Part shown: positions 43,461 to 54,500 of the stretch, piece by piece
How the letters are laid out: the number at the start of each line of letters is the position of its first letter
How positions within the stretch are numbered: position 1 is the first letter of the stretch
Source: Notamacropus eugenii
Taxonomy: Eukaryota > Chordata > Mammalia > Diprotodontia > Macropodidae
DNA length: 64,000 nt
Direction of reading: 5' to 3'
Assembly: GCF_028372415.1 (NCBI RefSeq)
Contig: NC_092872.1
Location: 551,278,705 to 551,342,704, forward strand
Position numbers and translations under genes: made by a program
Notes under the pieces: generated by a model
Told to the model about the DNA's origin: nothing
Seen by the model: the letters and a program-made list of their open reading frames with translations, nothing else
Databases searched by the model: none

Positions 43461-44230
43461 ACATTGACTACCATGGCAGCCAGCATATCCAACCTGCTGC
43501 TGAGAGAATTCATGTCAAAATAAAGATAAGTTGAAGGTTTATTAATGAAGGTCGATAAGCAAGGAAAATGACCACTTCCATGGGGAGAAATTTTTAGTCA
43601 GTCAAGTGTGAGAGGTTTCAGAAATGCTTTAGAGCTCTATTGGGTACTAAACGGAAAACCTTCCTAGCTAACCTGATGCATCACATGTGCAAATATTTGG
43701 TGTTATTCAATATAAGTATTTATTAAAAAACACAAGACGTTATTTGAAAGGATTTCTGGGCTTATTGTGCTTAATGTCAGTAAATGTTAGCATGTATAGC
43801 TTTACCTTTCAGAGAAAGGCTCTGGAGTGGGCATTTAGCTAGATCTGTACACCTACACGCTGCAGATGGTTTCGTTTTATAAGAGATGAAACTGCATTTG
43901 GTGGAACTGATTAAATATAAAAACACCACCATCTGCCATTTATTCTAATATAAAATGGTTTGGGCAGATGCTGACATCTTTCGAGATGATTGATTCATCT
44001 CTGACAAGAGAAGATTCTCAGAGGGTTCCAGCTGCCCACTGCTCAGACAATACCCGTTTACAAGACTGAACGCCAATCACAGTGGTTTGATTTGGATGTA
44101 GCAGGTGAATGGAGGGCAGTTTAATAACCAGCAGTCTGGAATTTCTAAGTAGGATGACTGCCTTCTCACCCCACCCCCTGTGGCCCCCACTTCTGGCCCA
44201 TATTTAACTGTGAGAATGTTTTACACACAC
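43461..44230. promoter_or_regulatory. Repeat-poor segment with E-box cluster, candidate enhancer
   Basis: About 770 bp without recognisable repeats. Three CAGATG/CATCTG E-boxes lie within 108 bp (43863, 43930, 43965), with CACATGTG at 43682 and 'gccaatcacag' at 44071. Spacing and motif type suggest a bHLH-responsive element. Function is inference. No coding frame. Confidence 0.4.
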
Positions 44231-44524
44231 AATATACTGTATTAAGCTCCTGCTATCCCAGGACTAGGATAATTGGAGGCATGTCAATTTCAGATACCAG
44301 GAATTCAGAGAGCAGGGATAGCAAATTTTCAAATATTCAACAAACCTACTACTTGCGGGTTGAAAGTTATTTTTTAAAAAATGTATTGTTGCACATATCT
44401 TCATATATGTATTTACTAATAGTAATACATGTTTGAAGAATACAATAGGCATCAGGTTTTGAAATAATTTTAAGGTATTTACAGTTATTGCAGCTACCCT
44501 TGTAGGCAATACTCATTAAACCTT

Positions 44525-44712
44525 TTATATAATAACCAGCATTTATATAGCTCTTTAAAGTTTGCAAAACACATTACAAATATCTCATTTGATTCTCACA
44601 ACAACACTTGGAGGTAGGTGCTATTATTTTCCTCATTTTTTTGAGGAAACTGGGGCAAATCAAGGCTAAGTGACTTGCCCAGGGTCACAAATCTAGAAAG
44701 TAATATTTTGAA
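44525..44712 (-). mobile_element. CORE-SINE
   Basis: 'ttaaagtttgcaaaacacat', 'gattctcacaacaacacttg' and 'aagtgacttgcccagggtc'. Confidence 0.82.
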
Positions 44713-44749
44713 GAATGCATTCTAAAACTTGTTTTAGTAGTTTACGTTA

Positions 44750-44985
44750 GTTGTTATTCATACAGTGCTTTAGGATATATAAAGCACTGTATATACATTA
44801 TATCATTCAATCCATACCATGATCTGTAAGGTTATCCCCATTTCATAATTGATGAAACCAGTTACTCAGAGAAGGTTAAGTGACCTGCGCAGACACAGCT
44901 TGTATATGTCAGAGGCTTAATCTGAACCTGGGTCTTTCTGACTCGAGGTCAGCTTTCTATCCATTATTCCACATTGCCTCTCAGT
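44750..44985 (-). mobile_element. CORE-SINE, near full length
   Basis: 'taaagcactgtatatacatt', 'gatctgtaaggttatcccca', 'aatctgaacctgggtctttc' and 'ctatccattattccacattg'. Confidence 0.8.
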
Positions 44986-45054
44986 TTCAGCTCTCTCTAG
45001 TATACAAATTATGTAGGGCAAAACATACTGTACTTTAAAAAAAAACCCTTTCAA

Positions 45055-45545
45055 TCAAACAAACCCTTGCTCAAAATCCTATAATATTCTTTATTGCATA
45101 TAGAATTTTGTCTAGCATCATTTCCTACTTTTCTCTTTCTTGTACTTAGATTTGAAACTAGACTACTTCACAAAATTTCTCCATTTTCTCACCTCTGTAT
45201 TTTTGCTTAATGCCACTTCTTTCCTTGAAATACTCTTCCTCCTTCCTCTTGATCTAAATTGTGTCCATTTTTCAAGGCTCAGATCAAATATCATTTCCTT
45301 CATAAATAATCAATGGAACAAACAAATATCTCCTCTCCCCTGCCAATTGCCCTGGTTGAAATAATTTTATACACATTCTTCAGATTGTATCTTGGATCAT
45401 AACTGTGAATGCTTACATTTTATTTTCCTTTTTAATTGCTAAGCTCGATGAAAATAACTATGTTTTCCTCAGTTTTGAATCATTCACAATGTATAATACA
45501 TTTTTCTACCCATAGTAGTTTATCAGTAAATTTTTACAGAATGAA
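45055..45545 (+). mobile_element. L2 LINE 3' region
   Basis: 'tgaaatactcttcctccttc' (45227), 'caaggctcagatcaaatatc' (45273) and the degraded terminus 'cccatagtagtttatcagta' (45509) follow sense L2 order. Confidence 0.75.
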
Positions 45546-45899
45546 AAATGGATTCAACTGATATAACAGGTATATGATATTGGAATCATTAACCCCATAG
45601 AATGTGATCAGTATCCCTTATGTCTCTGCTTAGTTGTGCCATACCACTTATGAATCTCTACTTGCTTCTTTCTACCAACCTAGTTCTTATTTTTCCATTA
45701 TGTTCTGCCTCATGCCCAGGCCTCCCTTTTCATGGAGTTGTCCTTGACTGCTCCATACCCTAGAACTTTCTATGCCTTTTAAAGAGACTACCTGGCAAAT
45801 ACTTCTTGTACTCAGGGTGGCTCGCCAAAGAAAGGGAAAGAACTTTGTAAGGTGAAAATGCCATCTAAGAGGACTCAATCTGACAGGTTCAGCCAGAAA

Positions 45900-46150
45900 G
45901 CTCCCCTTTTATATCAAGCATGCCCATGACCAGTACTGGTCATGCTAGACTATCCCATTTCCTTTCTTTACAGGGGTACAAATGTAACACAAGTCTTAAA
46001 GACCATTGCTATGAGATTCTTCTCATTGATGGAGACTGATATTCTATGCCTATATAAGGAGTAGGTAAGAATTGGTGAGAATGGAAGAGAGGAGAAGTTT
46101 TCTCCCTTTGTGCTTGGGAGTCTCAGAGGTTTTAGGCTTCTTGGGTTCTG
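45900..46150 (+). repeat. LTR-like sequence with 20-bp palindrome and TATA motif, tentative
   Basis: 'tgcctatataaggagtagg' (46047) looks like a TATA box followed by a leader. A perfect 20-bp palindrome sits about 105 bp upstream (45925-45944). The layout recalls an endogenous retrovirus LTR promoter. No internal retroviral genes found. Confidence 0.35.
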
Positions 46151-46329
46151 TAGTTTCTTAAGGATTCAGATGCTTATGGCTTTGAGAGAGAAGATGGAAG
46201 ATGCCAACTCCATTGCTGAGGTTAGATAAGACTCTGGAAAAAAGGCGACATGAGAAGAGCTGCCAATCTCCATCATATCCCCATTCCCAGCTTACTACAC
46301 TTACTACTTACTACACTAAAGACTTTGGG

Positions 46330-46620
46330 GATCATGAATCACTCTAGCCTCAGGCTGGTCCTTAGACAATAGATATATAGAACATCTGTTAGCATGGAAG
46401 AGTTGAGGCTTTGGGGAACTTCCCTTTGGGTGGGTTCTGGGAAAGCTCCTTCACTCTGTATTTTCTAGTATATATATTCTCCTATATAAGCTTTCTCTGA
46501 TTTCTGTTTTTTATGGATTTGTAAAAAAAAGGGTTCCCTTACTATGTGTGTTCATTTGAGTTTCTTTGCTACGTACTATGTATGTTCATTGTGGACCTGG
46601 CATTTGGCGGGAAAGGGTAA
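46330..46620 (+). repeat. LTR-like fragment, probable endogenous retrovirus remnant
   Basis: Contains 'tgttagcatggaagagttg' (46388), a TATA box 'cctatataagctttctc' (46481), a degraded poly-A signal region ('ttgtaaaaaaaagggttcc') and an end in 'gacctggca' followed by 'tttggcgggaaaggg', which could be a primer-binding site. 46334-46412 recurs reversed at 49711-49794. Solo and non-coding. Confidence 0.5.
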
Positions 46621-46939
46621 ATCTTAGATATAACTTGAGACTTCCCTTCAATTAAAGACCAGTGCTCAGAAATTAGCTTGAATCTGAAAATCACATACCC
46701 TGGACCAACAAAATTTAAGGGAGCAGATAGATACAATTTTAACCTAGTAGTTCTCTCTGTGGAGAGCAAAGTAGTCAAGCTTCTGGCTCCAAACTCTTGC
46801 TTCTCCTCCTGGAAAGAAGTAAAGTCTCCATTGGAGGAAGATGGGAGAAGATGCTAAAGAGGACTATTCTGCCTCTTTTCAAGTCACATGACACCCCCAT
46901 GCTACATGTGGGGACAACCGTTCCTACATTAGAGTAGTA
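46621..46939. other. Unassigned sequence
   Basis: Follows the LTR-like end. Could be retroviral leader, but no coding sequence is recognisable. Confidence 0.35.
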
Positions 46940-48035
46940 TAGATAAGAGAAATATTATAGATTTAGTTTACTCAGATTTTAGCAAAGCATTTGACAAGAT
47001 GGAGAAATAAAAGCCAGATAATAGCATGTTTGGGTTGATTTAAACCTTGTTGAATGGGTGTTCCCAAAGAGTGACCAGGAATGACTTTATGTCATTTTGA
47101 AAGGAGGTCTCTAGTAGAGTGACCCAGGGATCTATATACCCTCAGCTATTTTATATTTTTAATCAGTCATTTAGACATAAAGTCATATATGTCATGCTTA
47201 TTAAATTTGGAGTTGTCGTAAATTCGTGAGGAATATCAAACTTGTTAAACGAATGAGTTGGCATCCACAAAACTCTTGACAAGCTAGAACATTAGACCAA
47301 ATCTAGAGTAATAAGAAAAATGTGAAATCTTACCTTTGAGTTAAAAAAAATTAACTCCGCAAATGTAAGATGAGACAGACATGTCCAGACAAGGGCTCAT
47401 CTGAAAATAATCTGGAAGCTTCAATGGACTGAAAATTCAGTGTTTGTTCACAGTGAGATATGTCAGCCTCTCCATGCCATTTCTCCCCCAAATCAGAGCC
47501 AAACACTGACACTAATAGTAGGCTGCATTGTGAGTCATTGAGTCTGGGCCTACGGAGGGAAAGTCCTCTTGTGCTGTCAAGTTATACATAGATATTGCAT
47601 TTGGGTTTGGGTGCTACATTTTAGGAAAGACATTAATAATGTTAGGAAGTATCCAGAAGAGTGTTACCAGAATGATGAAAGACCTTGAGTTCATATCATA
47701 TGGAGATTGGTTTAAGGAACTGGGAATATTTAGCCTGAAAAAAAGTCTTAGAGGGGAGGCCAATTTTTGAAAAATTATGGACTAGAGAAAGAATTAGAAT
47801 TGTTCTCTTGGGCCCAGAAGGCAAAACTGGAAAAGGTTTCAGAGGGTAGGATTTAATCTTAATGTAAAGGAAAAAAGAATCTTCCTAGTCATTAGGACTA
47901 CTCCAAAGTAAAATTTCTCTGTTGAATGGTTACTTGACAAGGCATGTTGTAGAGGAGATTTTAGTTCATGTATATTTTATACTATATGCATGGTAATTCC
48001 CCTTCCAACTTTGAGATTCAGTGATTTTTAGAGTT
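46940..48035 (+). mobile_element. L3/CR1-type LINE, about 1.1 kb of ORF2 and 3' end
   Basis: The plus frame at 46960-47001 reads 'DLVYSDFSKAFDKM', matching the CR1-clade RT motif LDFSKAFDTV, and is followed immediately by a stop. Downstream, 'gaatatttagcctgaaaaaa' (47725), 'ttgggcccagaaggcaaaac' (47809) and 'ccttccaactttgagattca' (48003) are the sense L3 3' end. Inactivated. Confidence 0.83.
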
Positions 48036-48189
48036 CCTATGGAACTTCTAGACTATACTGTGCCATTTAGAACTTCATAAAATTTTACCTTATTTTCTCA
48101 AGTTATAGTCTTACCTGCATTATAATCTCCTCAATATCTATCTGTTTTCATTCTTTACAACATTTAGTAAAGACTTAGGAAAGTGTAGA

Positions 48190-48380
48190 AAGTGATAGGA
48201 ATATAGATTTAGAACTAGAAGGGAGTATAGAGGCCTTCATTTGACAGAGTAGGAAACAGGCTCACAGAAATAATATGAATTGCTCTCAATTCATAAGTCA
48301 TCAATAGCAGAGCCAGCATTAATTCCTGGTTTTTCCCAACGATAAAATTAGAAGCTTTTCCACTATTCTGTGTTGTCTGA
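48190..48380 (-). mobile_element. MIR/THER1-type SINE
   Basis: 'agatttagaactagaaggga', 'gagtaggaaacaggctcaca' and 'atagcagagccagcattaat'. Confidence 0.65.
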
Positions 48381-48856
48381 TCAATAAATTTTTTCTTTTA
48401 TCTTGCTATGGTTCTCATAATATCTTTGTCTCTTTCTGCACAGTTGCATTTCTATATGGACACAGCTATTATAAGGAGTCACTCTCTGGGAGGACCTGGG
48501 GAAGGAGACAGAAAGATCAAACACCTATAAACACTTAAGAGAAGACACTCTACTTCTTTACCAGTTTCTTCTTCCTTGTAGTATCATAGCCCTTCTCACT
48601 GACCCCTATATTTTCTAACTCCTACAGACAGCTGCAAGAAATATTAAAGCAGGAATCCAGTTATGGGCAGAAACTGTGTACCAAATGAGCAAAGAAACAT
48701 TTCCTGATCCCAGCACTGCTCTATAACTGCATATCATGGAAAATGCAGTTTCAAATATATCAGAACTGCCAGTGACAGACACAAAGAGGTTTAGAGAAAT
48801 AAGGTGCAAACTAGAATTTGTATAACACTTTCAAGTTTGGAAAAACAATTTGTGTA
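48381..48856. other. Unassigned sequence
   Basis: No repeat or gene recognised. Confidence 0.4.
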
Positions 48857-48919
48857 TGGGGGTCCCCCAAATTTTAAGCTTTAGTGGCTTAAAACTGCAC
48901 TAAAACTTTTGGGACACAC
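48857..48919. mobile_element. Palindromic mariner-like MITE, 63 bp, flanked by TA
   Basis: The left arm 'gtcccccaaattttaagc' and right arm 'cactaaaacttttgggac' are imperfect inverted repeats spanning nearly the whole element. TA sits immediately outside both ends (48855-48856, 48920-48921), the mariner target duplication. MADE1-like in design. Relative at 24427. Confidence 0.72.
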
Positions 48920-48921
48920 TA

Positions 48922-49479
48922 CAGTTTTCAGTGATCATTAAAATACAAAAAGCAGTACATTAGACAATGGATGGTGGAAAAAGGATATGTGTGAGTGGGC
49001 AAGTCAGGTAGTAAGAATGAAGAAAAATCAATGGATAATCCAAGTGCTACACTGGCATTCATGACATGACCCAGAGATGAAAGCCTGTGGCACATTGGGT
49101 TGCTAGCTCATGGGAGAATATAGGTAGGAATCATATAGGATTAGAAGGCAGGGCTAGGTTGTGATCTTTGTTGCTGGAGGCTGTTCCCACATTGAAGAGG
49201 GCATGGAGCCTCTGAAATATTGAGATTTAAGAACTTTTTTTCAGTTTCAGATTGTATCCATTCATTTCAGTAATGAAAACAGTTTTCATGGTGGTCTTGA
49301 CTCATACCTTTCTCCTCCTGTCTTGATCCTGTAACATGCCTCATCTGAAAAGGAAGTTCTGAATTCTGGGAACAAATACATTCCCCTTTTGTAGAGAAAG
49401 ATGATGTTGCTAACCCGTTATGAATTGAGTAGGCCTTTTGAACTGTTTTTCCCTTCATGGTTTTTAATTTGTACGGGAC
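48922..49479. other. Unassigned sequence
   Basis: No repeat or gene recognised. Confidence 0.4.
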
Positions 49480-49800
49480 AACCCACTCCCTACTTAATCT
49501 TCATTATAATCAACAGCATGAAGCTTCTTTAGCAGCTGGTCCCCATTAGGGATGTGGGTATGGCTGTAGAACTCAACTTTATTATGTTTTGTTTTCATTT
49601 TGAAAGTCTTCCTTTGCTATAAGCCTCCTCCAATCTGTCTTCTTGGTACAGAGGTAACCATGGACTCTCAAGATCTCTGCCAATTTAATGAAACTCTGGA
49701 AGATTCCAGTAAAGCCTCAACTCTTCCATGCTAACAGATGTTCTATGTATCTATTGTCTGAGGAGCAACTAACTGAGGCTAGAGAGATTCATTGCCAGGT
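49480..49800 (-). repeat. LTR-like fragment, inverted relative to 46330-46620
   Basis: 49711-49794 is the reverse complement of 46334-46412 with roughly 85-90% identity by eye; 'ctaacagatgttctat' is shared exactly. The remaining 230 bp has no counterpart at 46 kb, so each fragment preserves a different part of the parent. Confidence 0.55.
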
Positions 49801-50215
49801 AGGCTGAAGGATTTTGAATTGTTCAGTTGCAGCAACCCTCAAAGACCGCCTATTAAGTCATACAGGGGCTCTGATCCATAGCAGTTAAGGCATACTCACT
49901 GAAGAAATCACAGGTCCTTAAGGTGTTGAAGAAGTGAAAATAATTGACCATATGGTAGTCACACTTATGGCTCTAATGTCATTAACACCATGCTAGAGTA
50001 TTTGTCAACCAATGGAAATGTCCAGGGCCCACTCAGGGCTCTAGTCACATATGAATAGCAGTGTACTAGCTAGTTTTACTTTTAGGAGGCAAACTCATGG
50101 CAGCAAGGTGCTAAAATTTATAACTTCTAACCTCTTTGAATAAGGTGCCTTTAAATGAGTATTTTTCACTTTTAACAGGAAATATCTATTTGCTCTCTGG
50201 TTCCTGGCCCCACAT
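49801..50215. other. Unassigned sequence
   Basis: No repeat or gene recognised. Confidence 0.4.
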
Positions 50216-51120
50216 TTTGCATGTAGAAATATAGTAAACCATGCTCTAAAGCCAATTCAATTGAAATTGAAATTAACATGAAAACATTATGCTTTCTGAT
50301 TGTTTTCTTTTCTCTGACACAGTTTAGATACCTGTAATCCTATTTGAAAAATGCATTCGTTTTCAGGCGAGCTTTCTTATTTTCTAAAACAATGCACGTG
50401 GCATGAAATCACCGAGCAGCCAGAAGAGTTAGACTTTTAAGTTGCAGGTGGAATCCAAATGCAGAATGAATATCTAAAACGCAGCCATATTCCCAGTGCT
50501 TGCATGTCATTTCCAAGCTGCTCTCCTGTCTCTTATTTCTTCTGTTGCTATTGCCCCTTCCATTGGCTCACTAACGACTCTCTGCCTAATTTGCGCAATT
50601 TTCCCTGTGATATTAGTTTTCATTTTTTTTCCCTGTGAGCAGATTTCTCCTGCCATATGCTCATTTAATCCTAATTGTGGTGTGTGAACATCTTGTGCGC
50701 TTAGTAGTAACGTCCCTTGAGGTTCAGCAAAGCTGAGGGCTATGTGACCCTTGAAACCATGTCAGAGTGAGAATTTCAGCACACCAGGACTCTTGGCTGG
50801 ACCATTTTCATTTCTGCTACGAAATCAGACAGTGGCCAATGTTTCTTTTTCCTTCTCTTAACAAGAGCACCATATTGTTTGGCTGCTTCCAGATTACATC
50901 ATGCTTTCACACCTGTTAGGAAAAAAAATCGCAATGTAATGTGTTTTTTAAAAGTTTCATTTCCCTGAGTGCAAGTTCCTGAAGTTTAAAATTGGCAAGT
51001 GAAAACTGATTGAAGTGATACCCAATGTTAGGCATGTTAATTTTTTAATTCCATGTAATAGGGAGTGGTAGTTTTGCAGACCTGGCTAGCTGACAAGTTG
51101 TTGACAATTCTCAACAGTAG
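50216..51120. promoter_or_regulatory. Repeat-poor segment, strongest conserved-element candidate
   Basis: About 900 bp with no recognisable repeat and more balanced composition than its surroundings. It contains a perfect C/EBP-type palindrome TTGCGCAA (50591-50598), 'aattgtggtgtgtg' (RUNX-like TGTGGT, 50672), an E-box CACGTG (50396) and 'cacacctgttagg' (50909). The 63-codon plus frame (50496-50687) is unconvincing. Function is inference. Confidence 0.42.
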
Positions 51121-51589
51121 GTCTTTATGGGAGCATCCTAAGCAAGGATGTTTTAAAATGTGGAACTTGTCAGTGGAAAGTTTGGTTTCCATCTGCTAGA
51201 CATTATTCTGCACTGCATCAGTGCTCAAGGAGGAAGAAAGAAGGGGATAGGCTGAGTAACAAATGATGAAGAATGTGACTACAAATAAGTATCACAAAGT
51301 TGACAAAAGACATAATTTAAATTAATGAGAGATGCGGAGAATCTTGTATGTTATAGTTATTTTGAACACTTTTTCTTCCTTGTCCAGTGAATATAGATGG
51401 AATGCTACACCATTTAATTGCAGATCTGATCAGGGCAGAGCAATGAAGGACTGTCTCTTCCTTAGTCCTTAGAAGCTATGCATCTCTTGCTCAAGATTGC
51501 TTTAGCTCCTCTTGCTACTACATCACATTGTGAACACTTAGTTTGTAGTTGTATACCTGTGAAACCTGGACTGTATAAGATTTTACTAC
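51121..51589. other. Unassigned sequence
   Basis: No repeat or gene recognised. Borders the 3' end of the long L1. Confidence 0.4.
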
Positions 51590-54500
51590 TCCCTCAACAA
51601 TGTATTAATGAGCCTATCATTCTGCAAACCCTCCATCATGGACCACTGCCATTTTTCATCATCTTTGCCGATTTTTAGGGTGTGAGATGAAACATCAGGG
51701 ATGTTTTGATTTGCATTTAGCTTATTATTAGTTATTTGGAACACCTTTCATGTGGTTGTCAATACTTTGCAAATTTTTTGAGAACTATTTGTTTGTATTC
51801 TTTGACTGTGTATTAGAGAATGACCATTAGTCTCGTGTATATGTATTGTTTATATTTCTTGGGTTCTAAACCCTTAATAGAGAAATTTGATGCAAAGTTT
51901 TTCCTCATTCAATTGCTTTCCTTTTTATTTTAGGTGCATTAATTTTCTATGTAGAAGTTGTTCAGTTTCTTGTAATTAGTTTTCTGTTTGATCTTTCATA
52001 ATTTCCTCTATCTCTTGTTTAAGAATACATCTCCTCCCCACAGCTATGAGAGGAATATGATGGGATTTTCTTCTAATTTTTTTAACATATTTTATTAAGG
52101 TCACATATTCATTTAAATGTATTATGGAATAGGTTACAAGGTGTTAGTCGAAGCCTTATTTCTGCCAGAAATGTCTATTATTTTTCCCAGAAGCTTTTTT
52201 AAAAAAATAAAATTAAGGAGTTCATCCTAGGTAATTTACATTTTCCACTTTTCAAACACTTGAATTCCATTGCTTCTGATTGTCTCTTTTCTAGCCTATT
52301 CCATTGATCTAACTCTCGATTTCCAACCATTTACAAACAGTTTTGGCGATCATTGCTTTATAATATAGTTTGAAGTCTGGAAGTACTTTTCCTCCTTCAT
52401 TTCTACTTTTAGATATTTCTCTTGACATTATTTCTCTTGACATTCTCGATATTTTGTTTTTTCAGATAAATTTTGTTATTACTTTATCAAGTTCTGTAAA
52501 GTGAATGTCCTTCCCTTGACAATTTAATGGTTATGGCATTAAATATGTAAATTAAATTTAGTAGCAATGTCATTTTTACTATATTGACAGAGCTTAGCCA
52601 TGAGCACTGAATATTCTTCTAGCTATTTAAGTTGTTTTTATTTCTTTAAGGAGCACTTTGTAATTGAGTCTATACTTTTTTTTTAGCACTTTGGTAGATT
52701 AATCTCCAGACATTTTATGCACTTTGTAGTTATTTGGAATTGGATTTTCTTTTCTCTTATTGTTTCTTATGTATTTTAATTATTATGTAGAAATATTGTT
52801 GATTTTTAAAGATTTATTTTGTAGTCTAAAACTTTGTTGAAGCTATTGTCTTAATTAGTATCTTTGCTGATTGTAGGATTGCTCATCATCATATGATCAG
52901 CAAATAAGGATAGTTTATTTCTTCTTTACTCATTTTTACACCTTTAATTTTTTCTCTTATTGCTATTGTTAGCATTTCCAGAACTATATCAAATAATATT
53001 AGTAGGCATCTTTGCTTCACTCCAGTATTTATTGGAAAAATTCTGTTCTATTTCCATTGCATATCCTTGCTTTTGGATTTATATGATTTTTATGATATTA
53101 GAAAAAAAAGAGGTCCTCAGTGTTTATACCCCATAGGGCTTTTAGCATAGATGAATGTTATACTTTGTCAAAGACTTTTTCTTCATCTATTGAGAGAATC
53201 GTGTTATTTTGAATGTTTTAGACTCTTTTTATTGCATTTTGGTCTGAAAAGGAGCCTTTATACATTTGTTTGCAATATCCTTGTGTCCTAAATCATGATC
53301 AATTTTTGTAAAAGACCTATGTGGAACTCAAAAATGTATATATACTTTGGATTCCATAAGTCTTTTAATTCTAATTTTTCCAGCAATTTGTTCAGTTCCA
53401 TATTCTCCCTTTTATCTTTCTGTTATACTTAATCCAAAACTGAGAGAGGGATATTGAAGTCTCCCATAAATATTCTGTTATTGTCTATATCTTCTTGTAA
53501 CTCAATTAATATTTCTTTTATGATTTGGAAGCCAAGGAATTTGGAGTGCATAAGTTTATTAATTGTTATTCTTTTAGTATAGCAGTTTCCTCGTCCTTTT
53601 TATTTTTGATTGTCTTTGCTTTGTCAGATGGCATGATTTAAACTTCTGCTTTTTTTTTTTGATTCACTTGATGCATAGTAATTTTTTCTGTCCTTTCAGT
53701 TTTATTTTGTGTGTTCATCTTTGTTTTTTAAATGTGTTTTTTGTTAGCAACCAATTGTAAGGTTTTGTTACTCAATTGGTCGCTCTTTTCCATTCTTTTA
53801 GATTGTTCAATCTATTTCACATTTATAGTTATGTAATGTCCCAGGCCCATTTCTCCTCTGTTGCCTTCCTTTGACTTCTCCCTTCACTCCTGTCTCCTTC
53901 TGTACATTTAGAAAGAAGTCTCTTACTGGTGTGTATACTGTCACCCTTTTTCTGGTACTCTCCTTGACTGGTGCATTTGTTTACCTCTTATGCATTTCTG
54001 TTGTCTGGGATTGTTTGAGAAGCTAGTAATCTTCACTTCTATTTTTCATTTTAAAGAATCTTTCAAATGACTATTATTGAAGATCTATTTTTTTCATTTA
54101 CAGGTAAATTCTGGTTTTCAGGGTAGGTCACTTTGGGTTTTAAGCTTCATCATTCTTCAAAATATATAACTCCATTCCATCCTGTGTTTTCTGGTAAGTG
54201 TAAAATAGTCTTGTGTTATTCAAATTTCCTTTCCTTGGTATTTGAAGGTCTTTCTCCTGTTTGCTTACAGAATATGATTTTTCTGGATTGAACTATGTGG
54301 TCTGGGGGTTTGCAAGTTTTGCTGTTTTATTTTTCTGGAGATGATCTGTGAATTCTTTCAATTGGTATTTCCATTTCTGTGTTCAGAAGTTCTGGGCAGT
54401 TTCCTTGTATTATTACTTGCAATATGATATTTAGATTTTTTGACTGTCATGTTTTGGGAAATCTATAATCCTTAAGTTGTCTCTTGTTGTTTTGCCTTCA

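Noticed and set aside
46330-49800. A single provirus bounded by the two LTR-like fragments
   Set aside because: The fragments are inverted rather than direct, and the interval holds L3, MIR and mariner sequence with no retroviral genes.
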